This document shows positions 1-9,217 of a stretch of DNA of 64,000 nucleotides, piece by piece. Position 1 is the first letter of the stretch. Each line of letters opens with the position of its first letter. The notes beneath the pieces are model-generated. The model was given only the letters and a program-made list of their open reading frames with translations. It searched no databases and was not told where the DNA came from. The position numbers and the translations under genes are program-made. This stretch comes from Clostridia bacterium. GTDB taxonomy: Bacteria; Bacillota; Clostridia; UBA1381. Location: assembly GCA_900751885.1 (NCBI GenBank), contig CAADTH010000045.1:163866-227865 (forward strand), read 5' to 3'.

Positions 1-230
1 AGCACAATCGGATAAATATTTGGCTTCACTGCCAGCAAAACAACATCCGCGCTCTTTGCCGCGTCTACATTTGAGGTCATCGTGTTGACTCCTCTTTGTG
101 CAAAGGAGGAAAGCTTTTCTTTATCCAAGTCTGTCATTGTCATGTCAATCGCGGGAAGTACGCCGTTTTCCAAAATTCCTCCAGCTAATGCTGACGCCAT
201 ATTCCCCGCACCGATAATCGCTAATTTCAT
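1..230 (-). CDS. proC: Pyrroline-5-carboxylate reductase, N-terminal part (runs off the window)
   Basis: The last step of proline synthesis, NADPH-dependent reduction of pyrroline-5-carboxylate, is the expected role. The translated 76 residues begin MKLAIIGAGNMASALAGGI, the Rossmann-fold GxGxMA signature of this family, and continue into the 'DVVLLAVKPN' strand typical of ProC. The ATG overlaps the stop of the upstream aminotransferase by four bases (ATGA), so the two are translationally coupled. The C-terminal part lies beyond position 1. The call rests on the N-terminal domain only; another 3-hydroxyacid-dehydrogenase-like Rossmann protein is possible but less likely. Confidence 0.88.
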   Translation of the reverse strand, partial: MKLAIIGAGNMASALAGGILENGVLPAIDMTMTDLDKEKLSSFAQRGVNTMTSNVDAAKSADVVLLAVKPNIYPIV

Positions 231-1417
231 GCAAACTCACCCTTCAAGAATTTTTCCAGACGGTCAAGACCGCTTTGAATGTTTTCCATGCTTGTCGCAT
301 ATGACCAGCGCACATAATCATCCGCACCAAATCCGCTTCCCGGCACGACCGCTACCCTTGCCTTTTCCAAAAACAGCTCTGCAAACTCGTCGGACGTGGT
401 AATTGTTTTTCCATAGAACGTTTTACCCTTGATTTGAGAAATATTCATCATGATATAGAATGCGCCATGCGGCTTTTTGCAGGACACTCCCTCTATCTCG
501 CCAATGCGCTGTACCATGTAATCACGGCGCTTGACAAACTCACGCTTCATCGCAGTCACACATTCCATACCGCCGGTCAGCGCCGCAAGTGCCGCTTCCT
601 GTGCGATAGAGTTCGGATTGGACGTCGCATGGGACTGAATGTTTCCCATCACCTTCGCAATTTTTTCATTGCACGCTGTGTATCCGATTCTCCAGCCGGT
701 CATCGCATACGTTTTCGACACACCGTTTACCACAATCGTGAGGTCTTTTATCTTTTCATTGAAGGATGCAATGCTCACATGCTTTCCTTCGTAAATCAAA
801 TGCTCATAAATCTCATCAGAGATAACATAGATATTTTTCTCCACTGCAAGCTCGGCAATCGCTTCAAGCTCTTCGCTTGTGTAAACCATGCCGGTTGGAT
901 TGCTCGGACTATTTAGAATGATTGCACGTGTTTTGTCAGTAATCTTCTCGCGGAACTCCTCAGCTGTCGCTTTAAAATCATCCTCTTCCTTTGTCTCCAA
1001 AAAGACAGGCACTCCGTCTGCCAGCTTCACCATCTCTGGATAGCTCACCCAATACGGGATTGGAATGATAACCTCATCTCCAGGATTGCAAATTGCCATC
1101 AGCGTATTCACCAACGAATGCTTTGCTCCATTGGAAATCACAATATTTTTTGCAGTATAATCCAGGTTATTATCCCTTTTGAATTTTTTTGCGACCGCCT
1201 CGCGAAGCGCGATTGTACCCGCCGCTGGCGTATACTTTGTCTTGCCCTGCTTGATTGCCTCGATTGCTGCGTCCTTGATATGCTGCGGCGTATCAAAATC
1301 CGGCTCACCTGCGCCAAACCCGACGACATCCTGTCCTTCTGCTTTCATTGCCTTAAATTTTGCGTCGATTGCAAGCGTTGCGGATGGACTTATTTTTTTT
1401 GCTTTCTCTGATATCAT
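227..1417 (-). CDS. Pyridoxal-phosphate aspartate aminotransferase (class I/II)
   Basis: A 396-residue cytosolic aminotransferase, the usual family length, expected to interconvert aspartate/oxaloacetate and glutamate/2-oxoglutarate. The PLP lysine lies in 'GVSKTYAMTGWRIGY' (about residue 235), the substrate-binding region in 'NSPSNPTG', and the phosphate-binding region near 'NGAKHSL'. Of two nearby ATGs, the one at 1417 sits seven bases after the GGGGG SD, whereas the one at 1423 is only one base away; 1417 was chosen. It is the first gene of a pair with proC (ATGA overlap). Substrate specificity among aspartate, aromatic and alanine-type enzymes is not decided by these motifs. Confidence 0.9.
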   Translation of the reverse strand: MISEKAKKISPSATLAIDAKFKAMKAEGQDVVGFGAGEPDFDTPQHIKDAAIEAIKQGKTKYTPAAGTIALREAVAKKFKRDNNLDYTAKNIVISNGAKHSLVNTLMAICNPGDEVIIPIPYWVSYPEMVKLADGVPVFLETKEEDDFKATAEEFREKITDKTRAIILNSPSNPTGMVYTSEELEAIAELAVEKNIYVISDEIYEHLIYEGKHVSIASFNEKIKDLTIVVNGVSKTYAMTGWRIGYTACNEKIAKVMGNIQSHATSNPNSIAQEAALAALTGGMECVTAMKREFVKRRDYMVQRIGEIEGVSCKKPHGAFYIMMNISQIKGKTFYGKTITTSDEFAELFLEKARVAVVPGSGFGADDYVRWSYATSMENIQSGLDRLEKFLKGEFA

Positions 1418-1494
1418 GTTCATTCCCCCTTGATGAGACTCTTTTTGAAAGAATATGTCTCTTCTCTTTCATTTTTTCATTTCTAAACTCTATT

Positions 1495-1523
1495 ATCATA
1501 CCGCATTTCACAAAAAAATGCAA
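1495..1523 (-). promoter_or_regulatory. Sigma-A promoter for the aminotransferase-proC operon
   Basis: On the minus strand TTGCAT and TATGAT are separated by exactly 17 bases, about 80 bases upstream of the aminotransferase start. Confidence 0.65.
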
Positions 1524-1719
1524 GATAGTTTTTCATAAAAACTCAAAATTATCCTTATATTCTATTCCTCCCGCTTCCTATTCGTGTATACTTTCTTCTT
1601 ATTTTATGTACGATACCTTCAAAACGCGCTCATCCAACTGTCTCTTTCTCATAATTCTAGAATTATTTTTCATGGATACGTTTGCTTTCTCATATATATA
1701 GAAAAAAGGAGTGATTACC

Positions 1720-2226
1720 ATGACAAAACAAGTAAAAGCATATACTCTCGCCGGTTTTCTGTTCACTGTCGTCGCCGGCACCCTGCTGCATTTTCTCTAT
1801 CAATGGACAAATAACGCTACGGCTGTGGCTTTCTTCGCCCCGGTCAACGAATCTGTTTGGGAGCATTTGAAACTGCTGGTAGTTCCAATGCTTCTCTTTT
1901 CCCTGTTTGAATTTATCATGCTCGGTGGAACCTATCCGAAAATCCTTCCCGCGGACGCTGCCGGTCTTCTTTTGGGTTCGGCTTCAATTCCTATCCTGTT
2001 TTATACCTATTCAGGAATCATCGGAAGAAGCTTTCTGGCTATTGACATTTTGATTTTCATTATCGCGTCAGCATTTGCCTTCGCCGCAAGCCGCTATTTT
2101 CTTCTAAAGCGCCCACTCTCAAAGAAAAGTTCTATCATTCTTTTGGTTGGCGCGTTTCTATTTATCATTTGCTTTTTCGTGTTTACCTTTTTCCAGCCGC
2201 CGATTGGACTGTTCTCTCAGCCATAA
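1720..2226 (+). CDS. DUF6512-like integral membrane protein
   Basis: A 168-residue protein with about five hydrophobic segments and no soluble domain. The sequence resembles the DUF6512 family of Firmicutes membrane proteins, including the conserved 'PVNESVWEHLKL' stretch near residue 40. The ATG at 1720 is preceded at eight bases by AGGAG and is preferred over the in-frame GTG at 1711, which overlaps the SD. The function is unknown. It is a monocistronic unit that converges on the phosphate transporter, with a shared terminator between them. Confidence 0.75.
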   Translation: MTKQVKAYTLAGFLFTVVAGTLLHFLYQWTNNATAVAFFAPVNESVWEHLKLLVVPMLLFSLFEFIMLGGTYPKILPADAAGLLLGSASIPILFYTYSGIIGRSFLAIDILIFIIASAFAFAASRYFLLKRPLSKKSSIILLVGAFLFIICFFVFTFFQPPIGLFSQP

Positions 2227-2228
2227 CA

Positions 2229-2275
2229 AAAAAGAAGGACCATGCTGCCTATGGCAGCATGGTCCTTCTTTTTTA
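2229..2275. terminator. Bidirectional intrinsic terminator
   Basis: An 18-bp perfect stem (AAGAAGGACCATGCTGCC and its complement, three-base loop) flanked by A and T runs. It lies between the convergent DUF6512 and Na/Pi transporter genes. Confidence 0.92.
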
Positions 2276-4024
2276 TTGGGTATATTTTTTGATGTATTTA
2301 TCGTATACCTGTAAATATTCCTCCGACTTGTTGTCATGAACATATTTTAGATGTGCATGCGGGTCAAACTCCATGCTGTTATAATTGACCTGCTCCACCG
2401 CCAAACCAATATTAGAACAGTGGTCAGCAATTCTCTCCAGATTGTTGACGATATCCAGATAATACACCCCTGTGTTAAACGAACACTCGTGCCGCGCCAA
2501 ACGGTCCAAATGCTCTTTTTTCAAATGATCCTTCAGATAATCAATGACATCCTCAAGCGGTTGTACATCCGCCGCCAAAACAGCACTTTTTGATGAATAC
2601 GCATCAATCGTCATGCCAATGAGCTTATTGACCGCCTCATACATATTGATAAGCTCATGCTGAGCCTGTTTGGAAAACGAAATCTCTTTTTCCTTCATCT
2701 CATTGATTGAGGTGGTAATGTTATACGCATGGTCACCGATTCTTTCAATATCCGTGATCACATGGAACATTGCCGAGATGGTCGCGTTCTCCTCCTCATT
2801 GATTGGCTCATCGACGATTCTCACCAAATACTGTGTGATTCTCGATTCATACAAATCAATGGAATTTTCAATCTCTTCGAGCTCGCCGTTTGTTTTGTCC
2901 AGCTTTCCATCGAGCATCGAATATCCATATTTCACGCTTTTTGCCGCCTTGCGCATCATTTTTAGAAGCTCCTTCATTGTCTGAGACAATGCCAAAGCCG
3001 GGGTGGAAAGAAGTCGTTCCTCCAGCCCGGAAGCAGGCGCTTCCTCTTCCTTCTCCGGCAGAATCTTGTCCGCCAGCCATACCAGCTGATTGGAAAAAGG
3101 CAAAAGAATCAATGTGTTGATTAAGTTGAACGCGATATGGAACCCTGCGATATCCTGTCTCGTCGCCATCTTGTTCCAAAACGGAATCAGCTCTCCTGCT
3201 CTGAACGCATAAAGGACAATCAGGAAAATAATCGAGCCGATGATATTGAACAAAAGGTGGATAATCGCCGCTTTCTTTGCGTTTTTACTCGCGCCCACAG
3301 CCGACAGCATCGCCGTCACACAGGTTCCGATGTTTTGTCCCAATATAATCGAAGCCGCACCGGAAAATCCCAGAAGTCCGGTTGCCGCTGCTGCCTGCAG
3401 GATGCCGACAGATGCGCTGGAGCTTTGAATCAGTGCCGTCACCGCGGCACCAATCAGAACACCCAAAATTGGATTTTGCAAATGCGCCATTGCCGTCTGG
3501 AATCCTTCATATTCCTGCAAAAATGCCATTGCATCCGTCATCATTTCCATTCCAATGAATAAAAATCCGAAGCCTGCCAAAATCTCGCCCACATTATTGA
3601 ACTTCTTTTTCTTTAAAAACATCAGAAGCAGAATGCCGGCTGCAATTGCAAGCGGTGCAAGATTGGATGGCTTAATAAAATTCAAAATCCACAGCTTTGA
3701 ATTGATGTCCTCCAAGCTAATCAACACGGACGTAATCGTTGTACCGATATTCGCGCCCATAATGACGCCGACTGCCTGCTTCAGCGTCATAATCCCCGCA
3801 TTGATAAATCCGACCACCATAACGGTTGTCGCACTGGAGCTTTGAATCAGTGCTGTCACAGCCGCGCCGACAAGTACCCCTTTTGTCAGGCTTCCGGTCA
3901 GGTTATCAATGATTTTGCTCATTCTGTCCCCAGCAACCTTTTCCAGGCCGTCCCCCATAATCTTCATGCCATACATAAAAAATCCCAAGCCGGCAATCAG
4001 ACTCAATACCCAGCTAAAGTTCAT
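2273..4024 (-). CDS. Na+/phosphate cotransporter with C-terminal PhoU-like domain
   Basis: A 583-residue membrane transporter of the NptA/SLC34 type, expected to couple sodium and phosphate movement. The two inverted halves each carry the diagnostic QSSS motif ('QSSSATTVMVVGF' and 'QSSSASVGILQ'), and about 220 C-terminal residues are helical and PhoU-like. The start at 4024 was chosen because GGAGG lies seven bases upstream; the in-frame ATG at 4036 lies upstream of that SD. It follows glnN by only 27 bases, so cotranscription is likely. Its stop lies inside the shared terminator. Confidence 0.9.
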   Translation of the reverse strand: MNFSWVLSLIAGLGFFMYGMKIMGDGLEKVAGDRMSKIIDNLTGSLTKGVLVGAAVTALIQSSSATTVMVVGFINAGIMTLKQAVGVIMGANIGTTITSVLISLEDINSKLWILNFIKPSNLAPLAIAAGILLLMFLKKKKFNNVGEILAGFGFLFIGMEMMTDAMAFLQEYEGFQTAMAHLQNPILGVLIGAAVTALIQSSSASVGILQAAAATGLLGFSGAASIILGQNIGTCVTAMLSAVGASKNAKKAAIIHLLFNIIGSIIFLIVLYAFRAGELIPFWNKMATRQDIAGFHIAFNLINTLILLPFSNQLVWLADKILPEKEEEAPASGLEERLLSTPALALSQTMKELLKMMRKAAKSVKYGYSMLDGKLDKTNGELEEIENSIDLYESRITQYLVRIVDEPINEEENATISAMFHVITDIERIGDHAYNITTSINEMKEKEISFSKQAQHELINMYEAVNKLIGMTIDAYSSKSAVLAADVQPLEDVIDYLKDHLKKEHLDRLARHECSFNTGVYYLDIVNNLERIADHCSNIGLAVEQVNYNSMEFDPHAHLKYVHDNKSEEYLQVYDKYIKKYTQ

Positions 4025-4051
4025 GACACCCTCCATTTATCTTTTGTATTT

Positions 4052-6172
4052 TTAGATTCCAAACAGTAAATCATCATAGGTCGGCATCGGCCAATACTCT
4101 TTGTCCACCATAGTCTCCAGGGTATCGCCATCCTCTCTGAGGCGGTCCATTGCTGTATTTAACTCATCGCGGCAGAAAACTGCCTGCTCTAAAACCGCGT
4201 CCAGGCTGAGTTCTGCGGATTTCTTTGCTTTCTCCTCTAATCTTTTCAAGCTTTTTGAGAACGATGCGATTTTTTCTGTCAGACACTGAATCAATTCTAT
4301 CTCTTCACTCACATCGAACTGCCCTGCCTGCTTCATCTGATTTACAGCCTCAGAAAGGCTTCCCGCATATTGAATGCACGCAGGCAGAATTTGACGCCGC
4401 GCAATCTGAACCATTGTCTGCGCCTCAATATTCAGCCCCTTCACATACTTTTCAAGCTTAATCTCATAGCGCGCATACAGCTCTGTTTTGGTGTAGACCC
4501 CATACTTTTCAAACATCGGAATCGCCTTTTCCGTAATATATGCCTTATAGGAGTCCACACTGTTGTTGATATTCGGAAGTCCTCTTTTCTCCGCTTCCTC
4601 TTCCCACTCCTTCGCATATCCGTTGCCATTAAAAATAACTCGCTTATGCTTTTTCATGATTTGCGACAACATCTTGAAGGATTCCTTCTTGATATCTGTC
4701 ATTTGCTCCATACGGTCTGCTATCTGACACAAACTGTCCGCCACAATCGTATTGAGCACAGTATTCGGTCCCGCGATGGATGCAGAGGAGCCAACCATAC
4801 GAAATTCAAACTTATTTCCTGTAAACGCAAATGGAGACGTTCTGTTTCTGTCTGTATCATCCAAAAACAAGTCCGGAAGCGTCGTAACGCCCATATCCAG
4901 CTTTTCCTGCGTCGTGCTAAAATCACCACCTTCTGCGATATGATACAAAATCTTCGTGATTATCTCACCAAAGCAGATGGAGATAATCGCAGGAGGCGCT
5001 TCGCTTTTTCCAAGCCGGTGGTCATTTCCCGCATTCGCGGCGGATGCGCGCAAAAGGTCCGCGTGCTCGTCGATTGCCTGTACCACGGCACACACAAAAA
5101 TCAAAAACTGCAGATTGTCATGCGGTGTCTTTCCTGGATCTAGTAAATTCTTTCCGTCATTCGTGCTGATTGACCAGTTGTTATGCTTACCTGAACCGTT
5201 CACGCCGCGAAACGGCTTCTCATGAAGCAGGCACTGAAGTCCATTACGCCTTGCCACGCGCCGCATGGTCTCCATCACAAGCTGGTTATGGTCTGTCGCC
5301 AGATTCACATCGTCATAGATTGGAGCCAGCTCATGCTGTGCCGGCGCAACCTCATTGTGCTTTGTTTTCGCATACACACCGAGCTTCCACAGCTCCTCGT
5401 CGAGCTGCTTCATAAACACAGCAATCCGCTCTTTCAAAACACCGAAGTAATGATCGTCCATCTCCTGCCCCTTCGGCGGCATGGAGCCAAACAAGGTTCT
5501 GCCTGTAAACACCAAATCAGGACGCTTTTTATACATCTCGCGGTCTACCAAAAAATATTCCTGCTCCGCCCCCGCGCTTGCGACCACACGCTTTGTCCTC
5601 TGGTCCCCTAAAAGCCGAAGCACTCTGACCGCCTGCTCGGAAAGCGCCTGCATGGATTTTAGAAGCGGTGTCTTTTTGTCAAGCGCCTCCCCTGTATAGG
5701 AACAGAACGCTGTCGGAATACACAGTGTCACGCCTGCCTGATCCTCTTTCAAAAATGCTGCGGAGGTACAATCCCACGCGGTATAGCCGCGCGCCTCGAA
5801 CGTTGCGCGAAGTCCGCCGGATGGAAAACTCGACGCATCCGGCTCACCCTTGATGAGAGCTTTCCCGGAAAACTGGCAAAGCGCCTTGTGGTTCGGTGCG
5901 TTGGTGATAAAGGAATCATGCTTTTCCGCTGTAATTCCCGTAAGCGGCTGGAACCAATGTGTATAATGTGTTGCCCCACGCTCCACTGCCCACTGCATCA
6001 TTGCGTTTGCAACCGCGTCTGCGATTGACTCGTCGAGCTGCTGACCTTCTTCAATGGTTTTCTTTAGTTTTTTGTAGACGTCCTTCGGCAGTCTCTCCTG
6101 CATGACCTCATCGTCAAATACGTTACATGCAAAATCATCCGTAAACCTCTTTGTCTCGGTATGGATTTCCAA
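4052..6172 (-). CDS. glnN: Glutamine synthetase type III
   Basis: Assimilates ammonia by ATP-dependent amidation of glutamate. The 706-residue length is typical of the long GSIII class and about 250 residues more than GSI. Supporting motifs are 'KHNEVAPAQHELAPIYDD' (about residue 265), 'GSGKHNNWSIST' and 'HRLGKSEAPPAIIS'. The start is a TTG eight bases after a GGAGG SD. It is downstream of the LUD gene and upstream of the Na/Pi transporter on the same strand. No nitrogen-responsive leader RNA was recognised in front of it. Confidence 0.95.
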   Translation of the reverse strand: MEIHTETKRFTDDFACNVFDDEVMQERLPKDVYKKLKKTIEEGQQLDESIADAVANAMMQWAVERGATHYTHWFQPLTGITAEKHDSFITNAPNHKALCQFSGKALIKGEPDASSFPSGGLRATFEARGYTAWDCTSAAFLKEDQAGVTLCIPTAFCSYTGEALDKKTPLLKSMQALSEQAVRVLRLLGDQRTKRVVASAGAEQEYFLVDREMYKKRPDLVFTGRTLFGSMPPKGQEMDDHYFGVLKERIAVFMKQLDEELWKLGVYAKTKHNEVAPAQHELAPIYDDVNLATDHNQLVMETMRRVARRNGLQCLLHEKPFRGVNGSGKHNNWSISTNDGKNLLDPGKTPHDNLQFLIFVCAVVQAIDEHADLLRASAANAGNDHRLGKSEAPPAIISICFGEIITKILYHIAEGGDFSTTQEKLDMGVTTLPDLFLDDTDRNRTSPFAFTGNKFEFRMVGSSASIAGPNTVLNTIVADSLCQIADRMEQMTDIKKESFKMLSQIMKKHKRVIFNGNGYAKEWEEEAEKRGLPNINNSVDSYKAYITEKAIPMFEKYGVYTKTELYARYEIKLEKYVKGLNIEAQTMVQIARRQILPACIQYAGSLSEAVNQMKQAGQFDVSEEIELIQCLTEKIASFSKSLKRLEEKAKKSAELSLDAVLEQAVFCRDELNTAMDRLREDGDTLETMVDKEYWPMPTYDDLLFGI

Positions 6173-6206
6173 ACGAAATGCCTCCTTTACTGTCTTTTTC
6201 CAGTGA

Positions 6207-6845
6207 TTAATATCCCAGAACCTCTGGTATCACCACTACTGATATTCTTCCCGGAAACTTATAGCAATTATGTACAATGCTTGTCACATTACAAATTGTC
6301 TGCGTATCATGGCAGTCATGGCATTTCCCATCCACCGCACACGGCGTCTTGTGGGTAATCCTGCGCGCATTGAGCGGCGCAATTTCTTTTGTCCGCTTGA
6401 TTCCCTCGTCTATGGTATCCACAATTTTATTGACACCAATGACAATGATAACGCGCTTTGGTCCAAAGGCGATGGAGCCTGTCCGGTTCCCGGTACAGTC
6501 CATGTTGATAATCTCACCGTCTTTGGTAATGGCGTTAGAACTGGTCACAAAAAAATCAGAGGTAAACCCTTCCCGGTACCTATCTAGCATCTGCTCAAAC
6601 GAATCTGTATGAAAACGGTCGATAAATTGATAGGTTCCGCTTGTGATTTCGTCCATAATTCCGGTCTCCGAAAGCGTAACAGAGCCGCCGACCGCAATCG
6701 TTGCGCCGTCCGTGAGCATTTCGCTTACGATGTTCTTTGCCTCGTCTTTATCCTTTGCAAATACCGCGTCATAATCCTTTTTCTTGAGTGCTTCCACCAA
6801 ATCCTTTGCCTTGCATTCATATGCCCATTCTTGTACTGCGTCCAT
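6207..6845 (-). CDS. LUD-domain protein (lactate utilisation / DUF162 family)
   Basis: A 212-residue cytosolic protein consisting essentially of one LUD domain, as in LutC/YkgG-like proteins. Visible family features are 'TIAVGGSVTLSETGI' (about residue 50) and 'GTRTGSIAFGPKRVIIVIG'-like sequence in the second half, read here as 'NRTGSIAFGPKRVIIVIG'. There are no lutA or lutB partners in the window, so a role in lactate oxidation cannot be inferred. Free-standing LUD proteins are common in Clostridia and their substrate is unknown. An AGGAGG SD precedes the ATG. Confidence 0.85.
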   Translation of the reverse strand: MDAVQEWAYECKAKDLVEALKKKDYDAVFAKDKDEAKNIVSEMLTDGATIAVGGSVTLSETGIMDEITSGTYQFIDRFHTDSFEQMLDRYREGFTSDFFVTSSNAITKDGEIINMDCTGNRTGSIAFGPKRVIIVIGVNKIVDTIDEGIKRTKEIAPLNARRITHKTPCAVDGKCHDCHDTQTICNVTSIVHNCYKFPGRISVVVIPEVLGY

Positions 6846-6973
6846 AACAATACCTCCTAAAAATCCCCATATTAAAGCTAGTTTATAACAGTACCATTTT
6901 ACACTATCTCTTTGTAAAAATCTATACCAAATTTGAAATTCAAGCTACTTTTTTCCCACCTTGCTTTTGTGCA

Positions 6974-7006
6974 CAAAAAAAGACAGGGGATGTCCTGTCT
7001 TTTTTA
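6974..7006 (-). terminator. Intrinsic terminator after the PPC-like gene
   Basis: Stem AAAAAAGACAGG with its complement around the six-base loop GGATGT, giving a U-run in both directions. It sits just downstream of the gene ending at 7034. Confidence 0.88.
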
Positions 7007-7033
7007 GATAGTTTTTCTGTTGTATCAATCCGT

Positions 7034-7816
7034 TTATTTGCTCTGAACATTCACTCCGAGCTGATAAGAAAGATTGAAGGTATCTCCATTCAAAATCGAA
7101 TCACGAACCACCTTAATATAGTATGTCCCACCGTCTAAATCAAGGGAAAGCTGATATGCACTCGAACCGAGTAATTGGTTATTCGCATCATACACCTCGA
7201 ACTCTGTCGAATAGGACTCGTCTGTAATTGTAACGAGAGAAGGATCTGCAAAGGTAACCTCATAGTAATCGACGTCCACACAATCATGCAGGTTCGCCGC
7301 CACGGATGCAGAACCGCCTATCCCGGCACTGGAATAGAGAACCGTTGCCTGTTCAGGAAATTCGTTTGGTTCATACCGGTCCGGATCTCCAATATAGTCC
7401 ACCGCTTCCATCAAAGAGAACGTATAAAACAGTTCCCCCGGCTCAATGCGTGCATCGTCTGTTTCACTGATAACCTCGAGATAATATGTACCCGCATTCA
7501 GCTTTGCTGTAATCGTCAAAACATCTGCTTCGGTCCCCTCACAGCCTGCCATTACCCCATCAATACCAATAAGATTGAATGTAAACTTACGGAACATCGG
7601 AACACGGTCAACAGTTGCCTGGATATCGGTTTCTTTCTTAATTGTAAATACATAATATTCTTTATTATCTCTGTAAAGATATCGGTTTTGCAAGGTTGTT
7701 CCAATCTCAACCCGCATTGGGTCTAAAATGTCTGGATAGCCATCCGCCAGCGTAGGCATTGCGCTGATTGAGAAAAGTATCATAACCGCCGCCATAAATG
7801 ATATCAATTTTTTCAT
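7034..7816 (-). CDS. Secreted protein with two PPC-like beta domains
   Basis: A 260-residue protein with a classical signal peptide (MKKLISF, hydrophobic stretch, cleavage expected after about residue 24 at 'PTLADG'). Two bacterial pre-peptidase C-terminal-like domains can be seen: residues about 30-135 ('GTYYLEVISE') and about 140-255. The second is introduced by the PPC hallmark 'DRYEPNEFPEQATVL' and has 'GTYYIKVV' near its end. There is no catalytic domain. PPC domains in other proteins accompany secreted proteases, so a surface-binding or accessory role is possible. GGAGG lies correctly before the ATG, and the gene has its own promoter and terminator. Confidence 0.75.
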   Translation of the reverse strand: MKKLISFMAAVMILFSISAMPTLADGYPDILDPMRVEIGTTLQNRYLYRDNKEYYVFTIKKETDIQATVDRVPMFRKFTFNLIGIDGVMAGCEGTEADVLTITAKLNAGTYYLEVISETDDARIEPGELFYTFSLMEAVDYIGDPDRYEPNEFPEQATVLYSSAGIGGSASVAANLHDCVDVDYYEVTFADPSLVTITDESYSTEFEVYDANNQLLGSSAYQLSLDLDGGTYYIKVVRDSILNGDTFNLSYQLGVNVQSK

Positions 7817-7921
7817 GAAAATCCTCCTTTTGTCGATAACCTAATGTTGTTGTAGTGAAGTATGCCGAGAAATTCTCAATGGAAACACCTCCCATAACGT
7901 TTAAATATTTTTTCTATTTTC

Positions 7922-7950
7922 ATTATACTATCGCTTGTTCAATTTGTCCA
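7922..7950 (-). promoter_or_regulatory. Promoter for the secreted PPC-like gene
   Basis: TGGACA and TATAAT with a 17-base spacer on the minus strand, about 105 bases upstream of the ATG. The rest of the 314-base gap to 8130 is AT-rich with no gene recognised. Confidence 0.65.
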
Positions 7951-8130
7951 TACTTTATTCTGTAAAATTCAAAATATTGTTACTATATTACAAATAATGT
8001 TGTACTATTTTTGTAAGTAATGCGAATTTACTTTTTCATCCAAATCAGGTATACTAATATTGTATGTCCCAAAAATTTTTCATTCTAACTAACGATAGAT
8101 ACCTCTGTATTGATTGGAGCTCTTTTAAAA

Positions 8131-8170
8131 CAACAAAAAACCTGATACGGTATCGTATCAGGTTTTTTGT
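8131..8170 (-). terminator. Terminator of tRNA-Asp
   Basis: CCTGATAC pairs with GTATCAGG across a six-base loop. The stem is extended by A6/T6 and lies directly after the tRNA 3' end on the minus strand. Confidence 0.9.
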
Positions 8171-8247
8171 TGGCGATCCGGATGGGGTTCGAACCCACGA
8201 CCTCTAGCGTGACAGGCTAGCGTTCTAACCAGCTGAACTACCGGACC
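8171..8247 (-). tRNA. tRNA-Asp (GTC)
   Basis: A 77-base cloverleaf with acceptor GGTCCGG pairing with CCGGATC (one G-U). The anticodon stem CTAGC/GCTAG holds the loop CTGTCAC, so the anticodon is GTC. The T-arm has GGTTCGAACCC, and CCA is encoded. Confidence 0.96.
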
Positions 8248-8351
8248 AAAAGACTACCTGCATATTATACACACATCCTGCCGGTTTGTCAATAGATATT
8301 TGCAAGATTTTTTTCCCATACCTGCTGTGATTTTTTCTCTTCAAAAAAATC

Positions 8352-8380
8352 TTGACATGAAAAAAAATATATGGTAATAT
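8352..8380 (+). promoter_or_regulatory. Strong promoter for tRNA-Trp
   Basis: TTGACA and TAATAT with a 17-base spacer, about 18 bases upstream of the tRNA. Confidence 0.8.
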
Positions 8381-8398
8381 AATTAGGCAAGTTTATTT

Positions 8399-8474
8399 AG
8401 GGGTGTAGCTCAGTTGGTAGAGCAATGGTCTCCAAAACCATGTGCCCAAGGTTCGAGTCCTTGTACCCCTGCCA
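8399..8474 (+). tRNA. tRNA-Trp (CCA)
   Basis: Acceptor AGGGGTG pairs with TACCCCT. The anticodon loop CTCCAAA within ATGGT/ACCAT gives anticodon CCA. The T-loop has GGTTCGAGTCC and the 3' CCA is encoded. It is a single gene with its own promoter; the accessory patch that follows starts about 85 bases downstream. Confidence 0.96.
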
Positions 8475-8485
8475 ATCTAGACGTA

Positions 8486-8524
8486 AAACAAACCCTGTTC
8501 AGTATTTTTGAACAGGGTTTGTTG
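8486..8524 (+). terminator. Hairpin after tRNA-Trp
   Basis: AACAAACCCTGTTCA pairs with its complement around a short loop. Only a weak T-rich tail follows, so readthrough into the SHOCT gene is possible. Confidence 0.7.
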
Positions 8525-8559
8525 TCTATCTAGAAAATTTTTAAAAGGGGGATTAAGCC

Positions 8560-9072
8560 ATGTCAGATGAATTGATTATGTCTTTAAAGGCGACAAATGG
8601 TATTTTGAATATCTATGAAGACCGCGTTGTAATTTCACGTAAAACTGGTGCTGGTGTTTTAATGCAGGGACTCAAAGGTGATTTACCTTTGTTTTACAAG
8701 GATTTAGCAAGCGTTGAATTTAGAAAGCCAACCATCTGGGCAAACGGATACATAAAATTCATTTTGCGCGGTGTTGCTTCTGGGAATGCTGCTGTCCGTT
8801 TGACTGGATGGTCAACTGCAGAAAGCGCGAAAGACCCAAACACGCTTATATTAAGAGCTTTTAATAAGAAAACACCTGTAGAATCAGAAAAAGCTTACGA
8901 CATTGTTATGAAGAAAATATCCGAGGCAAAATCTCAGAGTAATGTTGTTGCTCAGACAGTGCAAGCAACCAGCGATGCTGATGAGTTAACAAAATTCAAA
9001 AAATTGCTTGATGATGGAATTATTACCCAAGAAGAATTTGATAAAAAGAAGGCTCAAATATTAGGATTATAA
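8560..9072 (+). CDS. DUF4429-like / SHOCT-domain protein
   Basis: A 170-residue soluble protein. Residues 1-115 look like a PH-fold DUF4429 domain ('GILNIYEDRVVISRKTGAG', 'LASVEFRKP'). The C-terminus is a classic SHOCT motif ('FKKLLDDGIITQEEFDKKK', residues about 138-160). SHOCT is a short oligomerisation helix pair found in diverse proteins, often encoded by mobile elements. AAGGGGG precedes the ATG. The gene is more AT-rich than its neighbours and sits just after tRNA-Trp, which suggests acquisition. The molecular function is unknown. Confidence 0.82.
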   Translation: MSDELIMSLKATNGILNIYEDRVVISRKTGAGVLMQGLKGDLPLFYKDLASVEFRKPTIWANGYIKFILRGVASGNAAVRLTGWSTAESAKDPNTLILRAFNKKTPVESEKAYDIVMKKISEAKSQSNVVAQTVQATSDADELTKFKKLLDDGIITQEEFDKKKAQILGL

Positions 9073-9177
9073 CATTTTTGTCATTTTACTCGTTTAGATT
9101 GCGCAACGGTAAACCTATGCATCAGTCTCAAAATCAAATATATATTTTTGTTTTTCATATAACTGTTCTGTCAAATC

Positions 9178-9217
9178 AAAAAATCCTGAAAATCATATGA
9201 TTTTTAGGATTTTTTTC
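9178..9217 (+). terminator. Terminator-like hairpin
   Basis: AAAAATCCT...AAAATCATATGATTTT...AGGATTTTTTT forms a long imperfect palindrome about 105 bases downstream of the SHOCT gene, with a T-run on the plus strand. It occupies the place where the N-terminal coding part of the following RHH remnant would be expected. Confidence 0.6.
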